A DNA stretch of 64,000 nucleotides, from assembly GCA_026260175.1 (NCBI GenBank), contig JAKCWW010001232.1:1-64000 (forward strand), given 5' to 3'. Positions 1 through 10,740 of the stretch are shown here, one piece after another. The position numbers were made by a program, and so were the translations under genes. The stretch is from Reticulitermes lucifugus (taxonomy: Eukaryota > Arthropoda > Insecta > Blattodea > Rhinotermitidae). Positions within the stretch are counted from its first letter, which is position 1, and every line of letters begins with the position of its first letter. The notes beneath the pieces were generated by a model. It saw only the letters and a list, made by a program, of their open reading frames with translations. It was not told the origin of the DNA and searched no databases.

Positions 1-413
1 TTTGTGCATTTTGTTGGTGTATATCTAAAATAATAAAAATGCACGGTGAGTTAAGACTAAAGTCAGACAACATATTTACACTTTTCTAGCAAAGACAATA
101 TAGAGAGCATTGTAACCCCTTCCACTTTATCAATATGCCATACCCCAAGCTAAGAGGCCTTCAAGTATTCTTGGGGTGTTGAAATTAAGGAGGCCACAAT
201 TAACTGGATATATGGCTCGGAAGCGGGACGGAACAAATGCATACTGAATTTCGTAAGTATTCCTCTTGCAAAATGATGAAGACGAATAAAGAGGATGAGG
301 TCTTAGGAAATTTGTTTGTGATAATGGAGGGCGGATGTAAGTGGCTCTGGATCGTGTCAAACAGCAGGCTACTAAATAAATTCTAAAAGTTTCTGAAGAT
401 GGTAAATAATATT
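1..413. other. Unassigned sequence, no gene recognised
   Basis: AT-rich. A 104-codon open frame on the minus strand (444-130) resembles no family I know and runs into the arm of the adjacent palindrome, so it is probably fortuitous. Confidence 0.4.
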
Positions 414-669
414 GAGAACCAATTGTCTGCTGGCATTTGTCCATCGTCCGGATAAAATATTAAAATATGATATAAAATCACGACGTTTCGGAAGCTGGTT
501 CTTCTTCCGTCTTCAGGTGATGGGGGGGAAAACACCCATCTGAGTAGGTGTTTCCCCTCCCATCACCTGAAGACGGAAGAAGAACCAGCTTCCGAAACGT
601 CGTGATTTTATATTATATTTTAATATTTAATCCGGACGTTGGACGAAGCCCAGAAGACAATTGGTTCTC
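414..669. repeat. 256-bp near-perfect palindrome with a hammerhead-like core in each arm
   Basis: The left arm (414 to about 530) and right arm (about 541 to 669) are inverted copies around a short loop near 535-545. Both ends read GAGAACCAATTGTCT or its complement. Each arm carries CTGAAGA, a GGAAG/CTTCC hairpin, then GAAACGTC: 567-601 on the + strand and 516-482 on the minus strand. An 11-base direct repeat, AGCAGGCTACT, occurs at 362-372 and 670-680 and may mark a target duplication. The architecture suggests an inverted pair of Penelope-like or retrozyme ends, or a foldback MITE derived from one. Confidence 0.75.
562..606 (+). ncRNA. Hammerhead-like ribozyme motif in right arm of palindrome
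   Basis: ATCAC (562-566) can pair with GTGAT (602-606) as stem I. CTGAAGA lies at 567-573, stem II is 575-579 with 589-593, and GAAA is at 594-597 followed by CGTC. Cleavage would fall after C601. Stem III would be only the self-complementary ACGT, so activity would need a dimer. One unpaired base (C574) sits between the CTGANGA box and stem II, a departure from the textbook motif. The same arrangement is present on the minus strand in the left arm. Confidence 0.5.
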
Positions 670-1374
670 AGCAGGCTACTAGTCTGGGAGTTCAACCGTC
701 AGGTTCACGTATTCAGAATATGGACTTCAGTTGTAACTGAAACGAGCCTTCCAAAATGGGAGCGGTAAAACATAAAATGCTCCTTTTGCCATTTGCGGAG
801 GTTGGATAAGTCCTGGACCTTCCTGTCACTGAAAACCACCCGACTAAAGTATGGAACAACCCTGAGCCATCTTTAAAGACGCTGCCACAACTACTCCGTC
901 ATCAGTCCTTATACTGTATATGCGGTAAACCAGTGAAAGACGATTGTACTCATTCCTTTATTCTCTTACTTCTGACTGGATGATCTCGTGGCTGCAGATG
1001 GCAGAACCGTGTTGGCGGGGGGGGGATAGCGAATGACCTTGAAAATACAAACGTAGGCCTACTGCTCCAGTGCATAAATCAACGGAGAATAAAATTATTT
1101 CAGATTTTAATAGTCGTTAATCTGATTGCGGCTCTCCATGTCACAATTGTTACTGAACTCTTAGCGAATTTATCCTATTCGAAAACTCCGCCATTGGATT
1201 CCCGTCTACCATTAGAACATTTGGCACTATATGTTGAAAAGGCATTCACATTAGTCGTTAGTTTTCCGGCGTAGTTAGCTACATAGCGTTGATGTAGGAT
1301 AATTAATGAATAATGAATTGGAAAGGATTTTAAAAGAAGTAATTTTAACCTAATCGAGATACACTCCATTCATA
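670..1374. other. No gene or recognised repeat
   Basis: Unique-looking AT-rich DNA with a G-run near 1017-1026. I see nothing coding. Confidence 0.4.
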
Positions 1375-1500
1375 AGCCTCAAAGGGCTCAGAAAGACCAC
1401 GAGGAGCCTGAGTCAGGAAAGCAAAGGTTCGTGCCAAGTTTCGAACTAAACACCCCTCGAATAGAAGCCTAAAGCGTTACCGCTACACTAAACTACTTAT
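1375..1500 (-). repeat. tRNA-derived SINE head (minus strand)
   Basis: Read on the minus strand, it has a box A-like TAGTGTAGCGGTAACGC and, about 40 bases on, a box B-like AGTTCGAAACT, spaced as in a tRNA gene. It does not keep the arms of a functional tRNA. The body downstream (toward 1375) is not obviously the same as the other SINEs here. Confidence 0.45.
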
Positions 1501-2197
1501 TCCCATTTTAATATCATCGTCCCATCTACGTTTTCTTCGTACATATTCTGTCTTTTCTTTACGCCTTCAACTACATATTCTGGTTTTTCTCATCACCCCG
1601 TGTGCTAAGCCTTGTCACCATTCTTGATTTAATCACAGTAATGCTAGTTGAAGCGTGGAAGTGAAAGTCGCCGTTGTCAAATTCCCTTCATCCCTCTGCT
1701 ACTTCCCCTTTCTTGGAACAAAATATTCTTTGAGAACAATCTGGCAACAACACACGAGCGTCGACTTTCTGTCATTCGCTGCAGTGAGTTTCAAAACCCA
1801 AACCAGACACTGCTTCCCTTTGCGTCACAGTATATCATTAGTGGGATTTGTTTTCTGTCGTTGTGCAGGTCTTCTTTGCAGAATCAACCGATCGCATTAG
1901 AATTTAAATCAAAGAGCAGGAATATCGAATTTCCAAGAATCGCCTATCTCGAAGAGTATAGGGTTTAAATCCACATTTTTTTAATGATAGCCACCACACA
2001 AAAGCACATAAGTGAATGTTTTATTTCAGTATTGGTCGCATTTTTCTGCAGAGACGTTTCAAACCTGAAGCAATTTTTAACGCCAAAAGACATTTCCGCT
2101 CTGTTCGTTACTACAAGAATACTTTATTAAGGATTCTTAGTTTCTGGAATATTGAATTTTGTCTGTGATATTCTAGCGAATTTTGGTTTCTCATTCC
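1501..2197. other. No gene recognised
   Basis: Two overlapping open frames on the + strand (about 1648-1968) share the region but neither resembles a known protein. Confidence 0.35.
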
Positions 2198-3072
2198 AAT
2201 TACATAGGGCTATATCAGTTCACTTTCAAATACATGAGGCCTTTATCAGTGCACTTCCAATTACATGTGTCCTAATTACATAGGCCTATATCAGTGCGCT
2301 TTCAATTACATAGGTCTATATCAGTGTACTTTCAATAGGCATATATCAGTGAACGTTTAATTACATACGGCCTATATTAGTGCACTTTCAATTACATAGG
2401 CCTATATAACTATACTTTCAATTACATGCGGCCTATATCAGTGAACTTTCATTTACATACGGCCTATATCAGTGCACTTTCAATTACATACGGCCTATAT
2501 CAGTATACTTTCAATTACATGCGGCCTATATCAGTGACCTCTCAATTACGTACGACCTATATCAGTGCACTTTCAAATACATAGGTCTATATCAGTATAC
2601 TTTCAATTACATAGGCCTATATCAGTGAACTTTCAAATACATACGGCCTATATCAGTGCACTTTCAATTACATACGGCCTATATCAGTGCACTTTCAATT
2701 ACATAGGTCTATATCAGTATATTTTCAATTACATACAGCCTATATCAGTGCACTTTCAATAACATACGGCCTATATCAGTGCACTTTCAATTACATACGG
2801 CCTATATCAGTGAACTTTTAATTAAATAGGTCTATATCAGTGTACTTTCAATTACATAGGCCTATATCAGTATATTTTTAATTACATGCGGCCTATATCA
2901 GTGCACTTTCAATAACGTACGGTCTATATCAGTGAACTTTTAATTACATACGGCCTATATCAGTGCACTTTCAATTACATGCGGCCTATATCAGTGTACT
3001 TTCAATTACATGCGGCCTATATCAGTATATTTTTAAGTACTTGCGGCCTGTATCAGTGTACTTTCAATTCCA
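2198..3072. repeat. 31-bp minisatellite, about 28 copies
   Basis: The unit is close to TTACATACGGCCTATATCAG followed by TGCACTTTCAA. Copies vary mainly at ACGGCC/AGGCCT/AGGTCT and at GCAC/GTAC/GAAC, and some units are 30 bp. Since 31 is not a multiple of 3, reading frames rotate every unit, so the short open frame inside (2565-2762) is an artefact of the repeat. Confidence 0.95.
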
Positions 3073-4704
3073 AAGACGTTTAAGATATTCCGAATTTTGG
3101 CGTATTTAAAATGTACGAGGAATGTGAATTGGGAGAATGAAAGGGCGTTTAAAATTGCTTTGATATTTCGTGTGCCATCGTCTCCAGTGCAAAAAGTATA
3201 TTTACAGTGTCTACACGTGTGTAGTTTAACGCTGCTGGCTTTAATTTACTAAGATATTCAGCTTTCTAACAAATTCCGCAGGAGCAATATTTTCCTGTGA
3301 GGTCAACTTAACACTTCGTGCAATGTTTGCAAGCATGCATGTTTTACTATACATACTGCTGGTATAAGACTCAGCGTTCTGTAACATGAGCCATAATACT
3401 TACAGCAAACGTCACAACTAATGTATTAAGTCTCTGAAGTTAACTGGTTTTTCCTTATAATATTATAGTGGTTGTGGATATAAGTGAACTTTTACGAATA
3501 ATAGGTATATTTTAGTCTAATAGAGTGAGATCGTTTTTCGGAATATTCTTTTAATATTGTGTTAGTCTAGGGCCATTAAATGTGTAATAGTGTAGTGCAG
3601 TACGACCCTGTAATCTTTAACATTGTGGTAGTTTACGACATATAATATTTATTTAATAGCGTGGAAGTGTGCAGAATTTTGTTGCTTAATAGTGTGGAAA
3701 TGGAGGGAGTCATATGTATGATATTTATATTCTGCTGCAGATTATTCTGAATAATATTTAATAATGGTGACAAGCTACGAAATTTTCGAAAAATAAAAAT
3801 TTGTAGAGATTTGTTCTCTTCTGGGATAATTCAGTTATGAACTTGATAAAATGGAAATTAGCTGGTATTTTGGAATAATATTTTTATAATGCAAAAGGAA
3901 GCGAAAGGTCCATTTCTTTAATATGCTGCCTTTAAGAAGCCCTTTTACTGTTTAAATTGAAGTGGCTGTAGGGTTATATTTATTTCTAAAATTTATTGTC
4001 TCTTGGTATGTTACCTGTTGTGTATTTTTGAATTTTTAACATTTAAATATTATAAACTTCATAGTGAGATTTACGATTTTCACTGCAGTGTAGTGTGGTA
4101 CAAACTGAACATCTCTTGGAGGAAATTACTGCTTCCGCTCTCTTTTGCCTCTCTCAGAGTGGCTTGCTTTTTGCACACAAGGACGGAGTAGGGCTTGTCT
4201 TAAATGCATTCAGTTCATGCACTTTGACGGATAAGGAGATTATAATAACAGAAAGTAGAGGCAAGTCCACTAAACAGATATCCCTTTGATCAGCTGTGGT
4301 GGATTTTTCCTCTTACTGCTATAAAATCAGGATGCTTCTTAAGCAGCGACTGCTTGACGTATTACTGCATTATAATTCTTTGAATCGTCAAAGGGATGTT
4401 AGGAAACAAATAGATCTGCTCAGAACGATGCAAAGCTTCAAAGGAGCTTTTTGATAAAACCCATAAAAATAATTCAAATGTCAAGGACTGCCTCACTAAA
4501 ATATTTTAGTTTTGGGCTATTTTTATAGCAAAGTCACTTCAAAGAAACCGACTTCTTTACAACATCGCCGTTGATATCACTCAATTGATATGTGCACGTA
4601 CATAGCTCCATACAAGAGGAGGTCTAATTATTTGAAATGAAGAAACGTATGCAACTGAACGTAAGCCAGCATTTTTTATATTATATGTACCGTGCATTTT
4701 GTCA
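3073..4704. other. AT-rich DNA without recognised gene
   Basis: Short overlapping open frames at 4003-4289 have no recognisable domain. No repeat structure seen. Confidence 0.4.
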
Positions 4705-4960
4705 TAAGTTTAAGTTAAACCAATTAATGCAAAAGAATTATTAACAAAATAAAGTATATTTGTAACCCCTATATACTTTTCGGCAATCAAGTTGCCATTA
4801 TAATGCCAAATGTATGTGTATCTGGATGCCATAGATACTTGTAATTCTTTGATGTGCCCCCTGAGGATGGCAACTTGATTGCCGAAACGTATGTAGGGGT
4901 TACAAATATATCTTACTTTGTTAATAATTCTTGTGCATTAGTTGGTTTAACTTAAACTTA
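4705..4960. repeat. Inverted repeat carrying a hammerhead-like retroelement end
   Basis: The arm 4705-4797 is an inverted copy of 4868-4960 at roughly 90 percent identity by eye, with a loop of about 70 bases. Both arms contain GGCAACTTGATTGCC followed by GAAA (on their own strand), then AGGGGTTACAAATATA. The right arm keeps the full CTGAGGA box; in the left arm this box is lost. The pattern is that of inverted terminal repeats of a Penelope-like element whose body is gone. Confidence 0.7.
4857..4899 (+). ncRNA. Minimal type I hammerhead-like motif
   Basis: CCCC (4857-4860) pairs with GGGG (4896-4899) as stem I. CTGAGGA is at 4861-4867; stem II is GGCAA/TTGCC (4869-4873 with 4879-4883); GAAA is at 4884-4887. 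A two-pair stem III (A4887-T4894, C4888-G4893) has loop GTAT, and predicted cleavage is after A4895. U4868 is an extra unpaired base before stem II. This is the best-formed single-copy example in the window. Confidence 0.55.
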
Positions 4961-7140
4961 AGGCAGCATTATTTAATGAATTTCTCACAGGGGAATGAGG
5001 TTGATGAGTATTTATGCTTTCCGCATTACTCAATCTGTGCTCAAAATCTCACCAATATCTAGAAGGAGAGGCCACATTCATATCGAGTGTGATAGAAATG
5101 TGTTATAAGTCCTGGTTTGAGTCTTTTGGGATGTGACGCCCTGTCTTTGCGCGAGTGCTTCTCGACTTTTGAAAGTGCTACGGTGCCTTCATTTGTTTAC
5201 CCTTTAAGACCAAGGAACCACGACTTTTCGAAAAGTGTAGAATATTTCGCCCAATTCAAATATTTTAAATGTATTAAATTAGTTCATTCCTGTTAGAGTA
5301 TACATCTCATGAGCAATTTCTATTTGCTTTTATTTACTCCAAATTTTTTTTCGAAGTTATTAGTGGCCGGAATATAAATTAATAAAATAATTATTACTTC
5401 AGGCTGGAAAACTCAGTCATAAGTTGCTAAATACCGTCGATTAGAATTAAAATATAGGGAGACAGGCAAGGGAAGGAAGGATTATACAAGGCACGATAAA
5501 GGAAAATAAAAATAAAAATATAAATATTAAGGAGAAAGGAATAAGACAGGAAAGAAGTATTGTAAGAAGAAAAAGCAGAAAACATAGCAGGACGGAAGAG
5601 TACAGGAATGAAGAAAAACAAGCGCGAAAATATTAAGAAAGGCAGCCAAAAATAAAAAATTAGATTTTTCGCATAAAAGGAGGCAAGTGTTCTGAGTAAA
5701 ATTGTAAGTAAAGAAATTAATGTGTAAAAATAGAACTTATTGCAAAATGCTGAAAGTTGCCACAACTGACACCAGACAGAAGTACACTACAGGTGAATGA
5801 GACATATGTATAAGTACGTAAACCGTCTGCTTTTATGACCGCTGGTTTCAAAGCACACTACGTTAGAATGATGGCTGAATACCTTATTTTCAATTATAGA
5901 TTCTAAATTTTTAGTACAACGTTACTGGCTCATGATTATTGCACGTCACATATCACAGCACATTAGAGCGCACAAAGCCCCGTATTGTAATGTGTTAACA
6001 AGATAAGCCATTTTGGCATAAGATACTAGAACATATGTCCCCTTTGATATTTCCTTTCCACAAAGCGCATAAAGTGAGTGCTTAACCTGTACAGTGTGTG
6101 CATCCATATTGGCGTCCGCATTAATTTTCGAAATATGTTAAAAACTTCTTTTAAATTCTATCCTGTAGAGCAGCATTAATATTTGTCACGAAAATTAAGT
6201 TTTGATTTCTACCTCATCAAAATAATTCCCATTTTACATTACGTTCAGACTGAAGTAGCACACATTTTCGAAAACACGATTTATCGTAAAATATATTATT
6301 GTGCTTTAAAGTACAGTTTTCTCATTCGTATCCAAATATAAGAAATGTTCGACAAGGTGATGATTTATATGAATTCAAGGAACAAGTAATCAGTAAAATA
6401 GTTTTTATGTGTTCAATAAATTAATAACAAGGCTTAGGAGGGACGCATGGATTAAAATCCTTCATTGCTTCTTACATGGTAAGATACATAGTTTAATATG
6501 GCAAGGCTAACTGAAGCTCAAAATTAATAACGCTTAATATGATTATAATAACTGCGCACAGAACATGGTCATCGTTAAAAGCGCGTGAAATCAGGAAGAG
6601 TCCATATCCAAAACCCGCAGTTTAAAGAGAACTAATCATACCTTATATTGTCATATGACTGCATCCCTTCACATTCCTACATTTGTGCCTCTTTGTCACT
6701 AATTTTTCCTTGTGGTTTCTCTTATCATTTGTCTCTTACCTGGTTGTTAGGCGACCCAGCGTTTCTGGAAGGCTTAAAATAATGCATGTCCACCTCCATT
6801 TTGTTGCTTGAGAATCGTTGATACATCATTGCTACCCTATATGCCTAATTAATAAAAATTTAAGGTCGCGTTTCTTCTCAATTTTCTTCGTGGGCAGGAT
6901 TATGTATTAAAACACGGTTAAATATAATGGCCGTTTTCAGGACTTTAAAAGAGTTATTCCAAGAATGACGTTCAGCAAGAAAAGATAGTTCTTCTAACTT
7001 TATTATGAATCAACTGTAATTACCTTGTCACAAATGCAAATACCTCAACCAAAAAAAAAGCACAATCCTCTTCTTCAGATATTTATATAAACACTAAGTA
7101 TTCCTAATTGTTTCAATCTGCAAGGGAGTATAATCAAGGA
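4961..7140. other. AT-rich DNA without recognised gene
   Basis: Nothing coding seen. An open frame on the minus strand (5765-5427) is an antisense reading of a purine-rich, low-complexity tract, which gives a Phe/Leu/Ser-rich artificial peptide. Confidence 0.4.
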
Positions 7141-7508
7141 GTAAATATTAAATAATATTGCATAAAACTTAATTAGCTATTTTTACAGATAATTATTATC
7201 ACATGCATGGTGTAAGAAATTCAAGGAGTAAAACGTAGACCGTTCTTTGTAGAATAGTTGTGTAGATAAGTGAAATGAAATCTTGCTATACAATATCTCC
7301 AGGGCAGCTTACGTACTTAAGGAAAGTTGACACAGTACGTTAAGTACCTAAGCTGCCCACGTGATACTGTATATCAAGATTTCGTTTCACTTATCTACAA
7401 AACTACACTACAAAGAATTGTCTACGTTTTGTAACTTGAATCTCCTACACCAAATAATCTGAAAAAAGTAGCTAATTAAGTTTTATGCAATATTATTTGA
7501 TACTTAAT
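7141..7508. repeat. Long foldback element, arms of about 170-180 bp
   Basis: The left arm (7141-7320) and right arm (7340-7508) are imperfect inverted copies around a loop of about 19 bases. Matching landmarks are AATAATATTGCATAAAACTT versus AAGTTTTATGCAATATTATT at the outside and GGGCAGCTT versus AAGCTGCCC at the inside. It contains no coding capacity and no hammerhead core. Likely a MITE/foldback transposon. Confidence 0.85.
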
Positions 7509-8264
7509 GCCTTTTGGATTTCAACTTGTAGGAATTCTCAGTGTTATAATGTAATATAAATATCAAAAGAAGAATATTGTGCATTTTGTTGGTTGAGTGT
7601 TGTGAATTTGGTTATAGACAATGCACAGAACGAAACACATAAGATTTATAACACTGTCTCTAATATCTTAGAAGGAGCAGAATGCTGGACTGCAAATTTC
7701 ATAGATAAAAACATTTCCACGGACGGGCGTTGGTACTTCTGTAAACAAAGTAATGACCTTGTCTCAGAGAGGGAAATATAATGGACCTCCAAAGAATATG
7801 ATGTTACGAAAATTAAATTAGACTGATGTAGTCAGTTGAGAAGTCCAATTGCGTTCCTCTTTGAATCTGTTTACTGTATTATGTTGGGCGAAATTCTCTA
7901 TTGATCTCCGCAGAAATGCCTTTTGTACTTTCGTGATTCCAAGATAGCGCAAGTGACTGCTCCTAGCGCAGTTTGTTTTAAACCGACCATCAAGATCTTG
8001 GCCCCCAAGTTTTCCTCAGTTCTGCGCCACTTGATCAGAAACACCACATGTGGGCACCGCAAGAATTAGCAATCAATCGAGCTTCAACATATTGGATAAT
8101 TCCGGGAGATATGCCACAAAGTTTGCATCTTTCGCTGTAACTCCGAAAATCTTCATAACTGCTGAAAATTCACAGATTTTATATTTAAGGTTTCTACTTT
8201 ACTACGTTGTGTGAAAACTATCTGCACAAGTGAAAGTCTCAGAGCGATGAAGAAAAGTTTTCAC
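7509..8264. other. No gene recognised
   Basis: A short open frame at 7593-7781 has no recognised homology. The segment from 7577 (TTGTTGGTTGAGT) resembles sequence at 19396 downstream of another retroelement end, so this may be part of the same repeat family. Confidence 0.35.
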
Positions 8265-9444
8265 TGCTGCGTCTCTCCCGGACATGTCCGTAAAGACGCC
8301 GCTTTTTGGCAGGGATAGACGCCGCTATGTAGACAGAGATGTCGCTCTTTGAAAATATCCTGTACTTCAAGAAGCCAAATAAGTAAATTAAAACTGTTGA
8401 ACTTATTCAAAGTAGAGAAGCAACATCAACATTAGAACAGAAAATATATAACCAGTAACAATATTTCAACCCAATGAACTCAAGAGTCTAAGTCTAGTGA
8501 ACGAAATATTCTACAACCTCTTCTGCATCTTGCTGTTTACCTCTTGCAGCAACTTTCTACCGCAGTCGAAACATTTTTCTTTGTTTGGAAAACAGAATTC
8601 TTGCAACCAGTTTCTGCAACTCACACATTCGATCCAGTAACCTTTCTCATTTGTTTGCAAAACTTCTTCAAGGGAATGTCAGAAGGCAGTGTAATATTCA
8701 GACTACCCAATGAAGGTCCTGCTGAGATAGGTAACACATTTTGAGAGTTAGTTCCTAAAGTAGAAGTTGCACAAATCAAAACCATATCTGGACGTCCTCT
8801 TTCCATAAAAGTTACAGTTTCACTGTTATCAGAAATGGAGAAGAAATATTCAGGCACTCCGTTTCGGTTCAAAGGTTAAATACCCGTCGACTCAACAGCA
8901 CTTATATCAACACCCATAGAAGCAGCTTTATTCCAAGAAAACCCCATGAGGCGCCCCATGTGATATCGAGTGATTTTCCTTTGTGGATTCTACTTCGTCC
9001 AAGCTGCGGCTGAGTTTTTGAAATTACTCTTTAAAGGCCCAAAAAAGCACTTATCCAAAGGCTGTAAGGCATGAGTACAGTGACTCGGTAGACAAATGAT
9101 AGTGACGTTATTTTCAACAGGAGCCTGAAGCAGTCAAGGGCAGCTGCAATGAGTTCTGTGGCCGTCCAAAAGTAGACAGACCTTCCCCGAAGTTTCGTAT
9201 TTGCGGAAATGCTGTGTGAACCACTTGATGAAGAAGTCGGTGCTAATTTACGACTATTTCCTTTTTCATGTACACATCTGACCTTGACGGTAAGATGACA
9301 GAGCAATAGAACACATAGTTTTTAGTACTCTGTAATGTATATGTACGATGTTTCTAAACCGATTTGAAATTATTTAAGTGCGACATCTCTGCCTTAATTT
9401 TTTTAGGCGTCTCCCAATCTTCAGGGAGAGAAGCCGCACCCCCC
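8265..9444 (-). mobile_element. Decayed pogo-family (Tc1/mariner superfamily) DNA transposon
   Basis: The ends share an inverted repeat: CAGAGATGTCGC at 8334-8345 and GCGACATCTCTG at 9380-9391, with outer GCTGCGTCTCTCCC-like ends near 8267 and 9422-9437. Between them the minus strand holds the C-terminal half of a pogo/jerky-type transposase. About 1.2 kb is far short of an autonomous element, so the 5' part of the gene is deleted. Similar GCGGCGTCTCTCCCG sequence at 9751 may be another end or a neighbouring copy. Confidence 0.7.
8560..9250 (-). pseudogene. pogo/jerky-like transposase, C-terminal fragment
   Basis: On the minus strand, frames shift but keep the family order. FFIKWF lies near 9225-9208. 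LLLDGHRTH holds the second catalytic Asp near 9170. NNVTIICLP follows near 9110 and LQPLDKCFFGPLK near 9070-9030. Then come GFSWNKAA near 8945, FEPNRVPEYFFS near 8860, and a Cys cluster (IECVSCRNWLQEFC) near 8640-8600 of the kind that closes many pogo transposases. At least one frameshift and several stops break it. In intact elements the protein cuts and pastes DNA through a DDE-type nuclease domain. Confidence 0.75.
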
Positions 9445-10509
9445 CTCCACTTGCCGAATGGAATGAAGAATATGGCAGCTAAATGATGTGAAGGCAAGGT
9501 CAACAATGCCGGAAACCTCTAATGTATAGTGATTGCATAGGTACTTCGGCTGGAACTAAGACAAATTTCGTGAACACTAGAAAAAACGTTAGAGCATAAA
9601 ATTAATAACGTCACCGCATAAAATCAGTCATAATTCTATCAAAACAGCACCAATATTCACTATGTTCACTCACAACATCTCTCTACACTCACTGAATAAG
9701 CACGTGCTGCAGTCTGCAGAGGATTGTCAGAATCCACCAAATTAAAAAGCGCGGCGTCTCTCCCGCCGCGGCAACTCTCCCGGAATTACTATAAGCTAAG
9801 TCGTGAAACTAAGTGGAAAATTAAATATCAATTCAGTGACACTTGGCAGCAATCACTTGCGTAACTATAGCTACGGGCAGTCGGTTAGGCCCTATTGGCC
9901 TACTAGCTCGTATGTACTACGTAATTAGGTGCAAAGAAATCCTTTGCTCAAAATATCAGGCGAGCCGCATTTGGCCTGAGGGCAAAGTGTTTAACGACGC
10001 GGAAATATACCATACTAAAACGAATATTTCAAATATTATTATAATACATTGGGTACAGAAAAAATAACATAAATATATTTTCAAAATTTTATATCGTCAT
10101 CATGTTTTAATTGTTGACTTGCAATAGAAATAAATATTTTATATGGGAACATTTCATAAATATGATACATTATTTGTAAGACTTTACAAATACGGCGTCT
10201 ATGCGAAGCTCCGGAGTCACAAAAAGATATATTTTTGTTATAACCTATATTTTCGCAAATATGGATTAAGAAGTTGTTTGCAAGTGACATTCGTGACTGA
10301 GTACGGGGCGTTTCCAGGTGCTTTGTTAGCACTTTGAACTCTTTAATTCTTCTGTTGATTTCGATCTGTATTAGTAAATACGTTAACATTATAAATGAGA
10401 ACTTCCAATTGAACTCTTACATAACTATTTTTAAATAATCTTGAAGTTTATAAATCTCATTAATAAAATTTAAGCTTTTCATTCATTAATCTCTGCAGAA
10501 TATGTAACT
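9445..10509. other. No gene recognised
   Basis: Overlapping open frames on both strands around 10081-10389 have no recognised homology. Locally GC-rich CCCGCCGCGG-type sequence near 9760 may be a transposon end. Confidence 0.35.
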
Positions 10510-10514
10510 ATTTT

Positions 10515-10740
10515 TTTAATGGCTCGACAGCCCCTTGGGGGCCTAGGCCGCCTCATTTTTCGAGGCTTCCCAATCACACTTTTTAGACACACCACAGTCG
10601 GTAGGACTCCTCTGGACGAGGGACCAGCTCGTCNNNNNNNNNNNNNNNNNNNNNNNNNNNNNNNNNNNNNNNNNNNNNNNNNNTAGTAAGCGAGCGGCCG
10701 CAGACCCACGCCTTAGACCGCACGGCCACTGGGATCGGCA
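10515..10740 (-). repeat. tRNA-derived SINE (minus strand) with assembly gap
   Basis: On the minus strand it begins with a tRNA-like head (AGTGGCCGTGCGGTCTAAGG, near 10730-10711) and ends in GGGGCTGTCGAGCCATT near 10538-10518, the same 3' end seen in the SINEs at 56498 and 58019. A 50-base N gap (10634-10683) replaces the box B region. Confidence 0.65.
10634..10683. other. Assembly gap, 50 N
   Basis: Fifty consecutive N inside a SINE; the uniform length suggests an arbitrary scaffold gap. Confidence 0.95.

Noticed and set aside
130-444. 104-codon minus-strand open frame
   Set aside because: No recognised family, and it runs into the palindrome arm, so it is more likely a chance frame.
2198-3072. 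Repeat protein encoded by the 31-bp array
   Set aside because: The frame rotates each unit, stops occur quickly, and no start or splice context is seen.
5427-5765. 112-codon hydrophobic frame that looks like a membrane protein
   Set aside because: It is the antisense of a purine-rich, low-complexity tract; Phe/Leu/Ser bias comes from composition.
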